A stretch of 64,000 bases of DNA, from the NCBI RefSeq assembly GCF_013410775.1, contig NZ_JACCFH010000001.1, positions 2,542,001 through 2,606,000 of the forward strand, given 5' to 3'. This document shows, piece by piece, positions 31,078 through 39,968 of this stretch. The notes below the pieces were generated by a model that saw only the letters and a program-made list of their open reading frames with translations, was not told the DNA's origin and did not search any database. A program made the translations under genes and the position numbers. Numbering within the stretch: the first letter of the stretch is position 1; each line of letters opens with the position of its first letter. Source of the stretch: Sphaerotilus montanus (GTDB lineage: Bacteria > Pseudomonadota > Gammaproteobacteria > Burkholderiales > Burkholderiaceae_C).

Positions 31078-31368
31078 ATGAGACCGTCCGAGGTTCTTCA
31101 ATCCCATCGCGCCGCGATCCGCGGCGTGGTGGCTGCGCACCGTGCCTGCAACGCGCGGGTCTTCGGCTCAGTCCTCCGTGGCCTCGACACCGAAGGCAGC
31201 GATCTGGACATCCTGGTCGATCCGACGCCGGAAACGACGCTGATGGACGTGGCCGCCATCCAGGTCGAACTGGAGCACCTGCTGGGTGTGTCGGTGGATG
31301 TACTGACACCCAGAGCCTTGCCCGAGAAGTTCCGCAGCACGGTGCTGGCCGAGGCGATGCCGGTGTGA
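31078..31368 (+). CDS. MntA-type nucleotidyltransferase (antitoxin of a HEPN/MNT pair)
   Basis: 96 residues with the minimal nucleotidyltransferase core: G30-S31 followed by ten residues and D42-L-D44, an exact GSX10DXD motif. In characterised MntA-HepT pairs this enzyme adds AMP to the toxin and neutralises it. A GGGAG sits eight bases before ATG 31078. The gene overlaps the HEPN gene as GTGA, the usual coupling for this module. It opens the accessory stretch between the YqaA-like gene and the carboxypeptidase gene. Confidence 0.9.
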   Translation: MRPSEVLQSHRAAIRGVVAAHRACNARVFGSVLRGLDTEGSDLDILVDPTPETTLMDVAAIQVELEHLLGVSVDVLTPRALPEKFRSTVLAEAMPV

Positions 31369-31712
31369 GCAAGGCCCTCCGCGTTCCCGATTACCTCGGC
31401 CACATCCTGCAGGCCATCGAGCGCATCGGCCGCTACACCGCCGACCTGGATGAAGTCGGGTTCCTGCGCAACGAGATGGCGCAGGACGCCGTGATCCGCA
31501 ACATCGAGATCATCGGCGAGGCGTCGAACAACATCCTGCGCGCGGCGCCGGAGTTCGCCGCGCAGCACGGTGACATTCCCTGGCTGGTCATGTACACGAT
31601 GCGCAACCGGGTCTCGCACGGCTACGACAAGGTGGATCTGGAAATCGTCTGGAAGACGGTTCAACGTGACCTGCCGGCCCTGTACCGGCAGGTGCAGGCG
31701 CTGGTGGTTTGA
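31365..31712 (+). CDS. HepT-like HEPN ribonuclease toxin (DUF86)
   Basis: 115 residues, all-helical HEPN fold. The RX4HXY catalytic motif is complete: R80, H85, Y87 in MRNRVSHGYDKV. DUF86 features NEMAQDAVIRNIEIIGEASNNI are also clear. HepT toxins are RNases; the tyrosine next to the catalytic His is the residue AMPylated by MntA in studied systems. GTG start at 31365 overlaps the antitoxin stop. Motif integrity suggests an active pair; a role in phage defence or plasmid-like stabilisation is inference. Confidence 0.9.
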   Translation: MSKALRVPDYLGHILQAIERIGRYTADLDEVGFLRNEMAQDAVIRNIEIIGEASNNILRAAPEFAAQHGDIPWLVMYTMRNRVSHGYDKVDLEIVWKTVQRDLPALYRQVQALVV

Positions 31713-31732
31713 GCGAAGCACGTCCGCGCGTC

Positions 31733-34264
31733 CTACAACCCTTCGTGCATCAGGCGTGTCTGATCGTCTTCCCAGTGGGCGTGACGCTCATAGTGCTGGG
31801 CAATCGAGCGCAACTCGCCGGCGAGCACCGGGTATCGGGTTGCGATGGCTGCTGCGCGTTCCCGGAATTGCGCTGCAAGGCATCGCTCCTGATGGCCGCC
31901 GTCTCCGATAGCGCGTGATGTCACGCCACGATTGTTGATGACCCCGGTGTGAAATCCTCTGCGCAAATCGTCGTGCTGGTCGTCGTCGAGAATCTCTGCG
32001 ATGGCTGCGGGCGGCCAGATACCGTCGCTGTCAGGCTGGCAGTCGGACAGCCATTCTCCGATTGCAAGGTCAGTTACTGTTACTCGATCCTTCTCGGCCG
32101 CCAAGCGGCGCACGTCCCGCACCCAGCGTTTCATCTCGTCGTCGTCGATGCTCCCGTCAGATCGTTTCCCTGGGATCCCTCTTCCCGAGTGCAAAATGGT
32201 CCATGCCAAGTCGGCCGCCGTTCGCAGACCTTCGTCGAACAGATCCGGCTCACTGTTTCGGGGCTTGTAGACAAGGCATATGCACTCCATGAACATGGCC
32301 GGATCTGCGAGCAGTTCGGCATACAGGTTCTTGGTGCCATGCTCGGTATGCTCCAAAGCATGGAAAAATGCGAACTCCAGCATGGCCAGATCTCTTCGTG
32401 AGACGCTCCCAGAAGTCTCAATCGCGCCGAGGGCCTTTCCGATATTCCATCCCTCAGGCAGTGGCCCGTCCGGTTCGCTGCCGGAACGAATGGCTTCAAG
32501 AACTGTTTTGAGCATGATGGCGTCGATGCTCTCGGGTTGAAACGTCACCAACTGGAAGGCAGTACGTGCTCGACCGCATCTGATGAGTTGTTTCAATGCC
32601 ATGCTGGCGTCAACCGAGTCCAGTCGGCAGAAGCCAGGAATGACGGCAGACCAATAATTGTCCTGTGAAGCGCCATCCAGCGATTCCAGTAGCTGCCAAG
32701 TCTCCGTCTTGAATGGTGCGTTGATCAGCAAGTTAGGGATTGCCGACACAAGCCCTTGAACCCGTAACTGCTCAATGGCGAGACTGAGGGTGGTGGCACG
32801 CTTGTCGTCGCTCATGGCTGCCAGCAGCCCCCGGATCAGCAAATCGAAGCTTGCCCAGCCAATCGTTGCTCGCCGTTCAATCAACCAGCTGACCATCTCC
32901 TCCGCATCAATGCTTGATCGGCCGATCTCCCATCCGACCAGTTCGGGCGATGCGGCTTCCGCTACCAAACGTGTAATACCTGCCCAGCCCAGTGACCTGA
33001 ATACCAAGTTCAAGGCTCGCTCGCGTTCCTGTGCGAGCGTGACTTGGTGCCGCTCATAATCCTGCTCTCTGCCATCAGGCAATGTAGGCCAGCCTGAAGC
33101 GAACAGCCATAGACTGGCTTTGACCGGATCGGCGGGTGCCAGTCGGTCGAACATGGGCCGTAGCCTCTCGGCTGTCACCCTTGATTTGCGGTTGCCGTCC
33201 AAGTTGTACGAGTTGTGCCAGCCGAGGTATTTGCACAGACTGTCCCGAACAATGGTTCGCCCATCGTCATCGAATGCCACTGCTGTCTCAACGAGGCTGG
33301 CGACTGACTCTCTGTATTCCCCCTCGAAGGAATCGAGCGAGTCAATCAGTGCGGCGATGCGCTTCGGATTGCCTTTCGCTTGGGCGATCAAGCGTGCACC
33401 GATTTCTGATAGGTACCAAAGATCGATGTGCCCCTGAAGGCTTGCCTTACCGGCGTCATCCTCGCGCCATACCGGTGCCGCGTTCGGACTTGCCCACGCT
33501 TTCCCTCGTGGAATTATGGAAATCATCAGGGACCAAGCTGATTCGCTGTGATCTCGAATCAGCCTGTCCAGTACAGCGAGACGGATTTCGCTCGATGCCA
33601 TCGTCTGCGGCCACCATGCGCGGAACAGGGAGTTCAGTGAATTCCCTGGTGTGTTGCCCCACTTCTTATGCACAGGGATTGCAGATAACCGTGCCAACAC
33701 GCTGGAAACCTTGTGCAATCGTTCAGGTGACCATGCCAGTAGCTCCAGTGCCCACAGCAGGTCGGCATGCCAGCAGCGGCCCCAGCTGTCCGCATTGCTC
33801 GACTCTGTCAGCAGGCTGGTTACTGCACGTGGTGGGCTCCTGAGGCTGTGTTCGATCGCTGCCAGGAATTCGTCCGGAGCTGCCTCTGCCATCTCGCGAA
33901 GAACACCGGATGCCGATAGCCAACGTTCATCATTGGCGTCGCGCAGAAGCCGCCGAACCAAACTGTTCACGCGTTCAATGATGGTCGCCGAAGAGCCAAG
34001 CGTGCTGGTTCTTTCTGCGTAGACGCTAAGTTTGACCAGCGAATCAGCGATGGCGTTGACGACAATGCCCGACTCTTCCCGTACCTTTCCATAGACGCCT
34101 GCCATCCATCGCTTGTCCGGGTCCAGTTCCAGCGCCGGATCGGGCTTTGCCAGTACAGCCTCTGCCACCGAGAAGAATCGGTCCAGGGAACTGGTTGTGA
34201 GCAACGGGGCACAACGATGAAGCAGTTCGAGTGGTGATCTGGCTCGCCAGACTGTACCGATCAA
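31733..34264 (-). CDS. C-terminal part of a large split protein of unknown function
   Basis: 843 residues without a methionine start; the first possible initiator is TTG 34264. No recognised catalytic motif and no P-loop; composition and pattern suggest a long alpha-helical solenoid-like region (for example residues 100-420), with Trp-rich helices. The frame is open for at least 15 codons upstream of the TTG in the same frame (GRSLSLADDSPVI), and joins to the upstream gene if one base is added near 34300-34305. So this is very probably the rest of one protein of about 1,200 residues whose first part is at 34291-35313. Base use is visibly AT-richer than the neighbours, which suggests horizontal acquisition. 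Confidence 0.6.
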   Translation of the reverse strand: MIGTVWRARSPLELLHRCAPLLTTSSLDRFFSVAEAVLAKPDPALELDPDKRWMAGVYGKVREESGIVVNAIADSLVKLSVYAERTSTLGSSATIIERVNSLVRRLLRDANDERWLSASGVLREMAEAAPDEFLAAIEHSLRSPPRAVTSLLTESSNADSWGRCWHADLLWALELLAWSPERLHKVSSVLARLSAIPVHKKWGNTPGNSLNSLFRAWWPQTMASSEIRLAVLDRLIRDHSESAWSLMISIIPRGKAWASPNAAPVWREDDAGKASLQGHIDLWYLSEIGARLIAQAKGNPKRIAALIDSLDSFEGEYRESVASLVETAVAFDDDGRTIVRDSLCKYLGWHNSYNLDGNRKSRVTAERLRPMFDRLAPADPVKASLWLFASGWPTLPDGREQDYERHQVTLAQERERALNLVFRSLGWAGITRLVAEAASPELVGWEIGRSSIDAEEMVSWLIERRATIGWASFDLLIRGLLAAMSDDKRATTLSLAIEQLRVQGLVSAIPNLLINAPFKTETWQLLESLDGASQDNYWSAVIPGFCRLDSVDASMALKQLIRCGRARTAFQLVTFQPESIDAIMLKTVLEAIRSGSEPDGPLPEGWNIGKALGAIETSGSVSRRDLAMLEFAFFHALEHTEHGTKNLYAELLADPAMFMECICLVYKPRNSEPDLFDEGLRTAADLAWTILHSGRGIPGKRSDGSIDDDEMKRWVRDVRRLAAEKDRVTVTDLAIGEWLSDCQPDSDGIWPPAAIAEILDDDQHDDLRRGFHTGVINNRGVTSRAIGDGGHQERCLAAQFRERAAAIATRYPVLAGELRSIAQHYERHAHWEDDQTRLMHEGL

Positions 34265-34290
34265 AATGACCGGTGAGTCGTCGGCAAGGC

Positions 34291-35313
34291 TCAGGGACCG
34301 ACCACGCTTCGCGATAGTCGAGCGGCGTTAGAAGACTCCTCACCGAGCTGAATCAGGTGCTGCTCGAAGGTCGATGCGGATGGCCGTTGAAGTCGAACGA
34401 CCGATAGATTTCCGTGGGCCTGACTTGATGCCGTACCGAGTGGTCCCTCCGTTCGATCACCGCGCCTTTGCGGCACGACAAGTGTGAACCCGTCTTTCGG
34501 CGCGCGTGCGGCTGCGATCTCTGGTGAACATGCAATCCCGACGTGAAGTGGCTGGTTGCAGTCTACGAAGCGCCATCCATCTACGGTTGAAACGCAGGCC
34601 GCGTCACTTGCCCGCCCGTTGGCTGCGAGACGGACACAAGCAAATGCAGTGGCTTCCTCTTGGCTGTCGGCTTCTATGGTGATGACGGATGCACCAGCAG
34701 CGAGCAGTGCGTCAAAGTTTTTGGCTGCGGTGTCGCGATCAGCGAGCAGGGCTTCAATCGTCAATAGCAACCGAGAGTGTCCCCGCCATCTCTGCCAGTA
34801 GTTGTCTGTCGACTCGATTCCGGGTCCTGACAGCCCACGCAGTTCAGCGAACCACAGCGTCACAGCCGGGACGTGCTCAATCCATGCCTCCAGATCGTCC
34901 GCGTCAAGAACCCGCACATCAAGCCATGGTGCTGTGGCTGCAGCAAGTTGTCGCCATTCCTTCCGTTGTCGCCAGCGCCTTGGCGTGACGAAAACGAAGC
35001 TGGTAGCAGTCATCTCTTCGATCGAGGACTCGAAAACCCGTTTGGCGAAATCTCCGTCGGCTTTGCTTTTCGGCCGAGCGTCGCAGCCCATTTCCCAGCA
35101 TGCAGTGCCGACTGGAACCCAAGGATTGCCCTCGCTCGCATGGGTGATCCCGTCATAGCCCGGCTCATTGATCGAGTCTCCTGCCGGCATCGACAGTGCA
35201 GTCGTTTTTGCTGTGCTCTGGATGAGACGCCGAACGAGCAGCGGCAGTTGTGCTTGTGCGTCGCGGGTGTCTGCCCACGTCTCGATGTGCGTCGCCGTGA
35301 TTCGCAATGTCAT
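34291..35313 (-). CDS. N-terminal part of the split protein, nuclease-like first domain
   Basis: 340 residues from ATG 35313 (MTLRITATHIETWADTRD). Residues 45-95 hold D54 (EPGYDGI), E74 (ACWEMG) and K82 with the pattern G.DG...WVPVG...WEMG....K.KAD.DF.KR, which looks like a PD-(D/E)XK-type endonuclease fold; this is inference from pattern. A second segment, DADDLEAWIEHVPAVTLWFAELRG, continues into helices. The frame ends at a stop at 34291, and an added base near 34300-34305 would continue it into the 31733-34264 frame (RLSRSVGRSLSL). From memory, similar long stand-alone proteins occur in defence islands, with an extra segment of perhaps 80-90 residues at the point of the break; not verified. 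Probably a frameshifted gene. Confidence 0.6.
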   Translation of the reverse strand: MTLRITATHIETWADTRDAQAQLPLLVRRLIQSTAKTTALSMPAGDSINEPGYDGITHASEGNPWVPVGTACWEMGCDARPKSKADGDFAKRVFESSIEEMTATSFVFVTPRRWRQRKEWRQLAAATAPWLDVRVLDADDLEAWIEHVPAVTLWFAELRGLSGPGIESTDNYWQRWRGHSRLLLTIEALLADRDTAAKNFDALLAAGASVITIEADSQEEATAFACVRLAANGRASDAACVSTVDGWRFVDCNQPLHVGIACSPEIAAARAPKDGFTLVVPQRRGDRTEGPLGTASSQAHGNLSVVRLQRPSASTFEQHLIQLGEESSNAARLSRSVVGP

Positions 35314-35386
35314 TTCCCTGGGCGGATATGGTCGTGTCGCGCTACCGTAGCAGCATTCTTGTTTTTCACTTGCAGAGAACCCACCG

Positions 35387-36892
35387 ATGACCGCCAACGC
35401 CCCGACGCCTGCCTACACCGATCTCGAAGCCCGCTTCCTGCGCCTCTACCGCTTCGAGCACCTCGGCTCCATCGTCGGCTGGGACCAGGCCGCCAACATG
35501 CCCTCCGGCGGCAACGAGGCCCGTGCCGCGGCGATGGCCGAACTCGACGGCCTGCTGCACGCCCAGCGCACCGATCCCGCGCTGGCCGCCCTGCTGCGCC
35601 AGGCCGAGGCCGAGTCACTGTCCGACTGGCAGCGCGCCAACCTGCGCGAGATGCGCCGCGACTGGCTCGCCGCCAACGCGCTGCCGGCCGCGCTGGTCGA
35701 GCGCCGCACGCTGGCCACCGCCCGCTGCGAACACGCCTGGCGCCGCCAGCGTCCCGCCAACGACTGGGCCGGCTTCGTCGAGAACTTCAGGCCGGTGGTC
35801 CAGATCGCCCGCGAGGAGGCGATGCACCTGGCCGAGGCGACCGGCCTGATGCCCTACGACGCGCTGATGGACCGCTTCGAGCCCGGCATGACCAGCGCCG
35901 AGGTGGACCGCGTCTTCGGTGACCTCAAGACCTGGCTGCCGGACCTGATCCAGCGTGTGCAGGCCCGCCAGCAGGCCGAGCAGCCAGTGCTGCGGCCGGC
36001 GGGGCCCTTCGCGCAGGCGCAGCAGAAGGCGCTGAGCCTGCGGGTCATGCAGTTCCTCGACTTCAACTTCGAGGGTGGCCGGCTCGATGAAAGCACGCAC
36101 CCCTTCTCCGGTGGCGTGCCCGAGGACGTGCGCCTGACGACGCGCTATGCGGCGGACGACCTGATGTCCAGCCTGATGGGCACGGTCCACGAGACCGGCC
36201 ACGCCCGTTATGAACAGGGCCTGCCGCGCGAGTGGCTCGGCCAGCCGATCGCGCGGGCCCGCTCCTACGGCCTGCACGAGAGCCAGAGCCTGTCCTTCGA
36301 GATGCAGCTCGGCGCGCACCCCGGCTTCGTCGCGCAGCTGGTGCCGCTGATGGTCGAGCAGTTCGGCCCGCAGCCCGCCTTCACGGCCGAGAACCTGACG
36401 CGCCTGGCCACCCGGGTCGAGCCGGGGCTGATCCGCGTCGATGCCGACGAGGTGACCTACCCGGCGCACGTCATCCTGCGCTTCGAGATCGAGCGCGCGC
36501 TGATCGAAGGGCAGATCGAGGTCGACGACATCCCCGCGCTGTGGGACGAGAAGATGGCCGCCTACCTCGGCCGCGACACCCGGGGCGACTACCGCAACGG
36601 CCCGATGCAGGACGTGCACTGGCCGTCCGGCTCCTTTGGCTACTTCCCCTGCTACACGCTGGGCGCGATGTACGCCGCGCAGTGGTTCGCCACCATGCGC
36701 AGCCAGATGCCGGACCTCGACGAGCGCATCGCCGCGGGCGACCTGAACCCGGTGTTCGACTGGCTCAAGGACCACATCTGGCGCCAGGGCGCGCGCTGGG
36801 AGACGCCGGAGCTGACGCGCCGCGCCAGTGGCGAGGCGCTGAACCCGGCGCATTTCCGGGCGCATCTGGAGGGGCGTTACCTGGGACGCTGA
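35387..36892 (+). CDS. Thermostable-type carboxypeptidase (M32, Taq family)
   Basis: Zinc metallocarboxypeptidase of family M32, cytoplasmic, releasing C-terminal residues from peptides. 501 residues. HEXXH zinc site H268-ETG-H272 (GTVHETGHARYEQG), the third ligand in the HESQS motif about 30 residues later, the family motif DVRLTTRY before the zinc site, and the RVDADEVTYPAHVILRFEIE and GPMQDVHWPSGSFGYFPCYTLGAMYAAQ segments. It begins just right of the accessory island and returns to the normal GC-rich base use. Confidence 0.95.
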   Translation: MTANAPTPAYTDLEARFLRLYRFEHLGSIVGWDQAANMPSGGNEARAAAMAELDGLLHAQRTDPALAALLRQAEAESLSDWQRANLREMRRDWLAANALPAALVERRTLATARCEHAWRRQRPANDWAGFVENFRPVVQIAREEAMHLAEATGLMPYDALMDRFEPGMTSAEVDRVFGDLKTWLPDLIQRVQARQQAEQPVLRPAGPFAQAQQKALSLRVMQFLDFNFEGGRLDESTHPFSGGVPEDVRLTTRYAADDLMSSLMGTVHETGHARYEQGLPREWLGQPIARARSYGLHESQSLSFEMQLGAHPGFVAQLVPLMVEQFGPQPAFTAENLTRLATRVEPGLIRVDADEVTYPAHVILRFEIERALIEGQIEVDDIPALWDEKMAAYLGRDTRGDYRNGPMQDVHWPSGSFGYFPCYTLGAMYAAQWFATMRSQMPDLDERIAAGDLNPVFDWLKDHIWRQGARWETPELTRRASGEALNPAHFRAHLEGRYLGR

Positions 36893-37027
36893 ACACCCGC
36901 GGCCAGCGCACCCGGCGGGTGAACGGGCCGATTGAGTGAACGCAATCTTCCGCAGCCTGCTGCACGGATGATCCGGATGGGCAGGTGGTGGACCTGCTCC
37001 ATATCCATCATCCAGAGGAGCAGGGCA

Positions 37028-37450
37028 ATGGGCTGGTCAGCGACATGTCGATGGGCTGTGGTGGCGGGGGTGGCGGTTTCATGCGCCACCGCCATGGCAC
37101 AACAGGGCCGGATCGATCCGGGCTTGCGCGAATACCAGGCCAATTGCGCGGCCTGCCACGGTGTCAGCGGCAAGGGCGACGGGCCGTACAACGAACTGCT
37201 CAAACGCAGTGCGACCGATCTCTCCACCCTGAGCCGCCGCAACGGCGGGGTGTTTCCCGTTGCCCGGTTGTACGAGGTGATCGAGGGTGCGGGCACCGGG
37301 CATGGTTCGCGGGAGATGCCGGTCTTCGGCCAGAGCTACCGGGTCCGGGCTGGCGAGTACTACGCCGATATGCCGTACGACCCGGAGCCGTTCGTGCGTG
37401 GCCGCATCCTGTCGCTGATCGAGTACCTCAACCGCCTGCAGGTGAAATGA
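37028..37450 (+). CDS. Secreted single-haem c-type cytochrome
   Basis: 140 residues from ATG 37028, chosen because it follows an AGGAGC site and gives a signal peptide (CRWAVVAGVAVSCATAMAQ); a GTG at 36932 is less likely. Haem site C40-AAC43-H44, and a probable axial Met in REMPVFGQ. The sequence YQANCAACHG.SGKGDGP places it with class I cytochromes c of the kind that act as periplasmic electron carriers or as small oxidase-associated subunits. It stands alone, so the partner is not indicated. Confidence 0.88.
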   Translation: MGWSATCRWAVVAGVAVSCATAMAQQGRIDPGLREYQANCAACHGVSGKGDGPYNELLKRSATDLSTLSRRNGGVFPVARLYEVIEGAGTGHGSREMPVFGQSYRVRAGEYYADMPYDPEPFVRGRILSLIEYLNRLQVK

Positions 37451-37841
37451 GGCGATCCCCGGTTCCCGCCACTCCCGTCATCGGGCCCGCCAGTGGCGGC
37501 GGGGCAGCCCTCGACCTTGGCGGTCTGTTCGGCGACGTGCATGTGGATTTTCCTTGGCCATGAATTGAGATGAATCATGGCAGCCATATTGAAGATGGTT
37601 TTGAGTTTCGAAAATCAAATGCACGAACCGCCATTGTTCGTTTGATTCAATCAAATATCTGACAAGGGCCTGACTTCTGGAATCGAATGGCGATTTTTTG
37701 AGTGGGGTAAGTAGATTTGCTTATCCGGGAAAATAAGGAGGTTCGGCCGGATATGGCGGCTTCTCGTCGCTATCATCGGTCAACCCCATTGTTTTCTTTT
37801 TCTCCAGGACCTGCCCGGCAACGGCCGCGGGGTAATTCGCC
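37451..37841 (+). other. 391-bp intergenic region upstream of yjcH-actP
   Basis: No gene seen. It is AT-richer than its surroundings, as expected for a promoter region, and holds the TTTGATT-C-AATCAAA palindrome described separately. I looked for sigma-54 (GG-N10-GC) sites for the acetate operon and found none that fit. Confidence 0.5.
37641..37655 (+). promoter_or_regulatory. Palindromic operator candidate upstream of yjcH-actP
   Basis: TTTGATT-C-AATCAAA, a perfect 7-bp inverted repeat around one base, with another AATCAAA half site at 37613-37619 (28 bp upstream of the palindrome). Symmetry and position suggest a dimeric regulator of the acetate-uptake operon, 186 bp before yjcH. The regulator is unknown. 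Confidence 0.4.
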
Positions 37842-38174
37842 ATGAGTTCTGACGTTTACGATCGAATCAAGAAAAATCCAAAGTTCGGCGAGCTGGTGCG
37901 CAAGCGCAGCGGCTACGCCTGGATGCTGTCGGCCAGCGTGCTGGTGCTGTTTTATGGCTTCATCCTGCTGGTGGCGTTCAACCCGTCGGTGATGGCCCAG
38001 CGGTTGGGCGGCGACACCTCGCTGATCACGCTTGGTCCGGTCATCATCCTGTCGATGTTCGTGCTGTTCTGGGTGCTGACGGCGCTGTACGTCCGCCGGG
38101 CCAACGGCGAGTTCGACAACCTGACCCGGGCGCTGATCGACGAAGCCACCGCCCCCCGTGGAGGCAAGAAGTGA
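37842..38174 (+). CDS. yjcH: DUF485 membrane protein (YjcH), partner of ActP
   Basis: 110 residues with two membrane helices (residues about 27-46 and 63-84) and the DUF485 pattern [17 protein letters not shown]...[17 protein letters not shown]. In E. coli yjcH is co-transcribed with actP and acs. Here it is directly coupled to actP with a TGATG overlap; no acs gene is adjacent. Confidence 0.93.
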   Translation: MSSDVYDRIKKNPKFGELVRKRSGYAWMLSASVLVLFYGFILLVAFNPSVMAQRLGGDTSLITLGPVIILSMFVLFWVLTALYVRRANGEFDNLTRALIDEATAPRGGKK

Positions 38175-39859
38175 TGCGCGCGCCTGCCTCCCTCCTGTCC
38201 CGGCTGGGCCTTGTCGCGGTCGGCCTGCTCGCCTCTGCCGCCGTGTTCGCCGCGGGCGATCCGATCGCTGCCACCGAGAAGCAGCCGCTGAACGTGCACG
38301 CCATCGCCATGTTCCTGGTGTTCGTCGCGATGACGATGGGCATCACCTACTGGGCTTCGAACCGGACCAAGTCGGCCGCGGACTTCTACACCGCCGGCGG
38401 CGGCATCACCGGCTTCCAGAACGGCCTGGCGATCGCCGGCGACTACATGTCGGCCGCCACGCTGCTGGGCCTGACCGCGATGGTCTACACCTCGGGTCTG
38501 GACGGCTACATCTACATGATCTGCTTCTTCGCCGGCTGGCCGCTGATCCTGTTCATGATGGCCGAGCGGCTGCGCAACCTGGGCCGCTTCACCTTCGCCG
38601 ACATCACCGCCTACCGCCTCGACCAGGGCAAGGTGCGCACGATGGCGGCGATCGGCTCGCTGACGGTCGTGTGCTTCTACCTGATCGCGCAGATGGTCGG
38701 CGCGGGGCAGCTCATCAAGCTGCTGTTCGGCCTCGACTACAACATCGCGGTGGTCGCGGTCGGTGCGCTGATGATGGTCTACGTCATCAAGGGCGGCATG
38801 CTCGCCACCACCTGGGTGCAGATCATCAAGGCCTGCATGCTGATGGCGGGCGGCACGCTGGTGATGCTGCTGGCGATGAGCCAGTTCGGCTTCAGCTACA
38901 CCACGCTGATCGAGCGCGCCACCGCCGCGCACAAGAGCGGCTGGGCCATCATGAGCCCGGGCAAGCTGACCGCCGACCCGGTCACCGCGGTGTCGCTGGC
39001 GCTGGGCCTGATGTTCGGCACGGCGGGGCTGCCACACATCCTGATGCGCTTCTTCACCGTGACCGACGCCAAGGAGGCGCGCAAGTCGGTGCTGTACGCC
39101 TCGGGCTTCATCGCCTACTTCTTCAACGTGATCCTGCTGATGGGTCTGGCCGCCATCCTGATCGTCGGTCAGGATCCCACCTTCTTCGAGGGCGGCCAGG
39201 TCGGCGGCAAGCTGATCGGCGGCGGCAACATGGTGGCGATGCACCTGTCCAAGGCGGTCGGCGGCAACCTGCTGCTGGGCTTCCTGGCGGCGGTGGCGTT
39301 CGCGACCATCCTGGCGGTGGTGTCGGGGCTGGCGCTGGCCGGGGCCTCGGCGGTGTCGCACGACCTCTACGCCCGCGTCATCAAGAAGGGCCAGGCGTCC
39401 GAGGCCGACGAGATGCGCGTGTCGCGTTTCGCCACCATCGGCCTGGGCATCGTGGCGGTGGCGCTGGGCATCGCGTTCGAGAAGCAGAACGTCGCCTTCA
39501 TGGTCGGCCTGGCCTTCGGCATCGCGGCGTCGAGCAACTTCCCCGTGCTGATCCTGTCGATGTACTGGAAGGGCCTGACCACGCGCGGCGCGCTGGCGGG
39601 CGGCTATGCCGGCCTGTTCCTGGCGGTGACGCTGGTGGTGCTGTCGAAGTCGGTGTGGGTGGCCGTGCTGGGCAACCCAGCGGCGCTGTTCCCGTACGAC
39701 CAGCCGGCGCTGTTCTCGATGCCGGTGGCCTTCCTGGTCTGCGTCGTGGTTTCGCTGCTGGACAACAGCGTCGGCGCGAAGAAGGAAATCGCCGCGTTCG
39801 ATGACCAGTTCGTCCGCGCGCAGACCGGCTACGGCGCGTCTTCCGCGTCGAACCACTGA
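38174..39859 (+). CDS. actP: ActP, cation/acetate symporter
   Basis: Sodium-solute-symporter family transporter of acetate and other short monocarboxylates. 561 residues, about 13-14 hydrophobic segments, first helix doubling as signal-like leader ([16 protein letters not shown]). Typical stretches are [30 protein letters not shown] near residue 75, [24 protein letters not shown] near residue 275 and [25 protein letters not shown] near the end. ATG 38174 (next to GTG 38171) overlaps the yjcH stop. Together with PHB turnover genes it suggests active C2/C4 carbon handling. Confidence 0.95.
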   Translation: MRAPASLLSRLGLVAVGLLASAAVFAAGDPIAATEKQPLNVHAIAMFLVFVAMTMGITYWASNRTKSAADFYTAGGGITGFQNGLAIAGDYMSAATLLGLTAMVYTSGLDGYIYMICFFAGWPLILFMMAERLRNLGRFTFADITAYRLDQGKVRTMAAIGSLTVVCFYLIAQMVGAGQLIKLLFGLDYNIAVVAVGALMMVYVIKGGMLATTWVQIIKACMLMAGGTLVMLLAMSQFGFSYTTLIERATAAHKSGWAIMSPGKLTADPVTAVSLALGLMFGTAGLPHILMRFFTVTDAKEARKSVLYASGFIAYFFNVILLMGLAAILIVGQDPTFFEGGQVGGKLIGGGNMVAMHLSKAVGGNLLLGFLAAVAFATILAVVSGLALAGASAVSHDLYARVIKKGQASEADEMRVSRFATIGLGIVAVALGIAFEKQNVAFMVGLAFGIAASSNFPVLILSMYWKGLTTRGALAGGYAGLFLAVTLVVLSKSVWVAVLGNPAALFPYDQPALFSMPVAFLVCVVVSLLDNSVGAKKEIAAFDDQFVRAQTGYGASSASNH

Positions 39860-39968
39860 TGGCGTGATACCGATCGGCCGACGGCGCGAGACTTTGCGCG
39901 CGCCGTTGGCCGCATCGACCGAGACCGCGCAGCATGCGGGCTTCCTTCTTGGCGGAGCCCGGTCTGCG

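Noticed and set aside
34291-35313. STAND/Avs-type ATPase call for the split protein
   Set aside because: No Walker A GxxxxGK(S/T) is visible in either part, so the label is not supported.
37451-37841. Sigma-54 promoter upstream of yjcH-actP
   Set aside because: No GG-N10-GC pair fits in this region.
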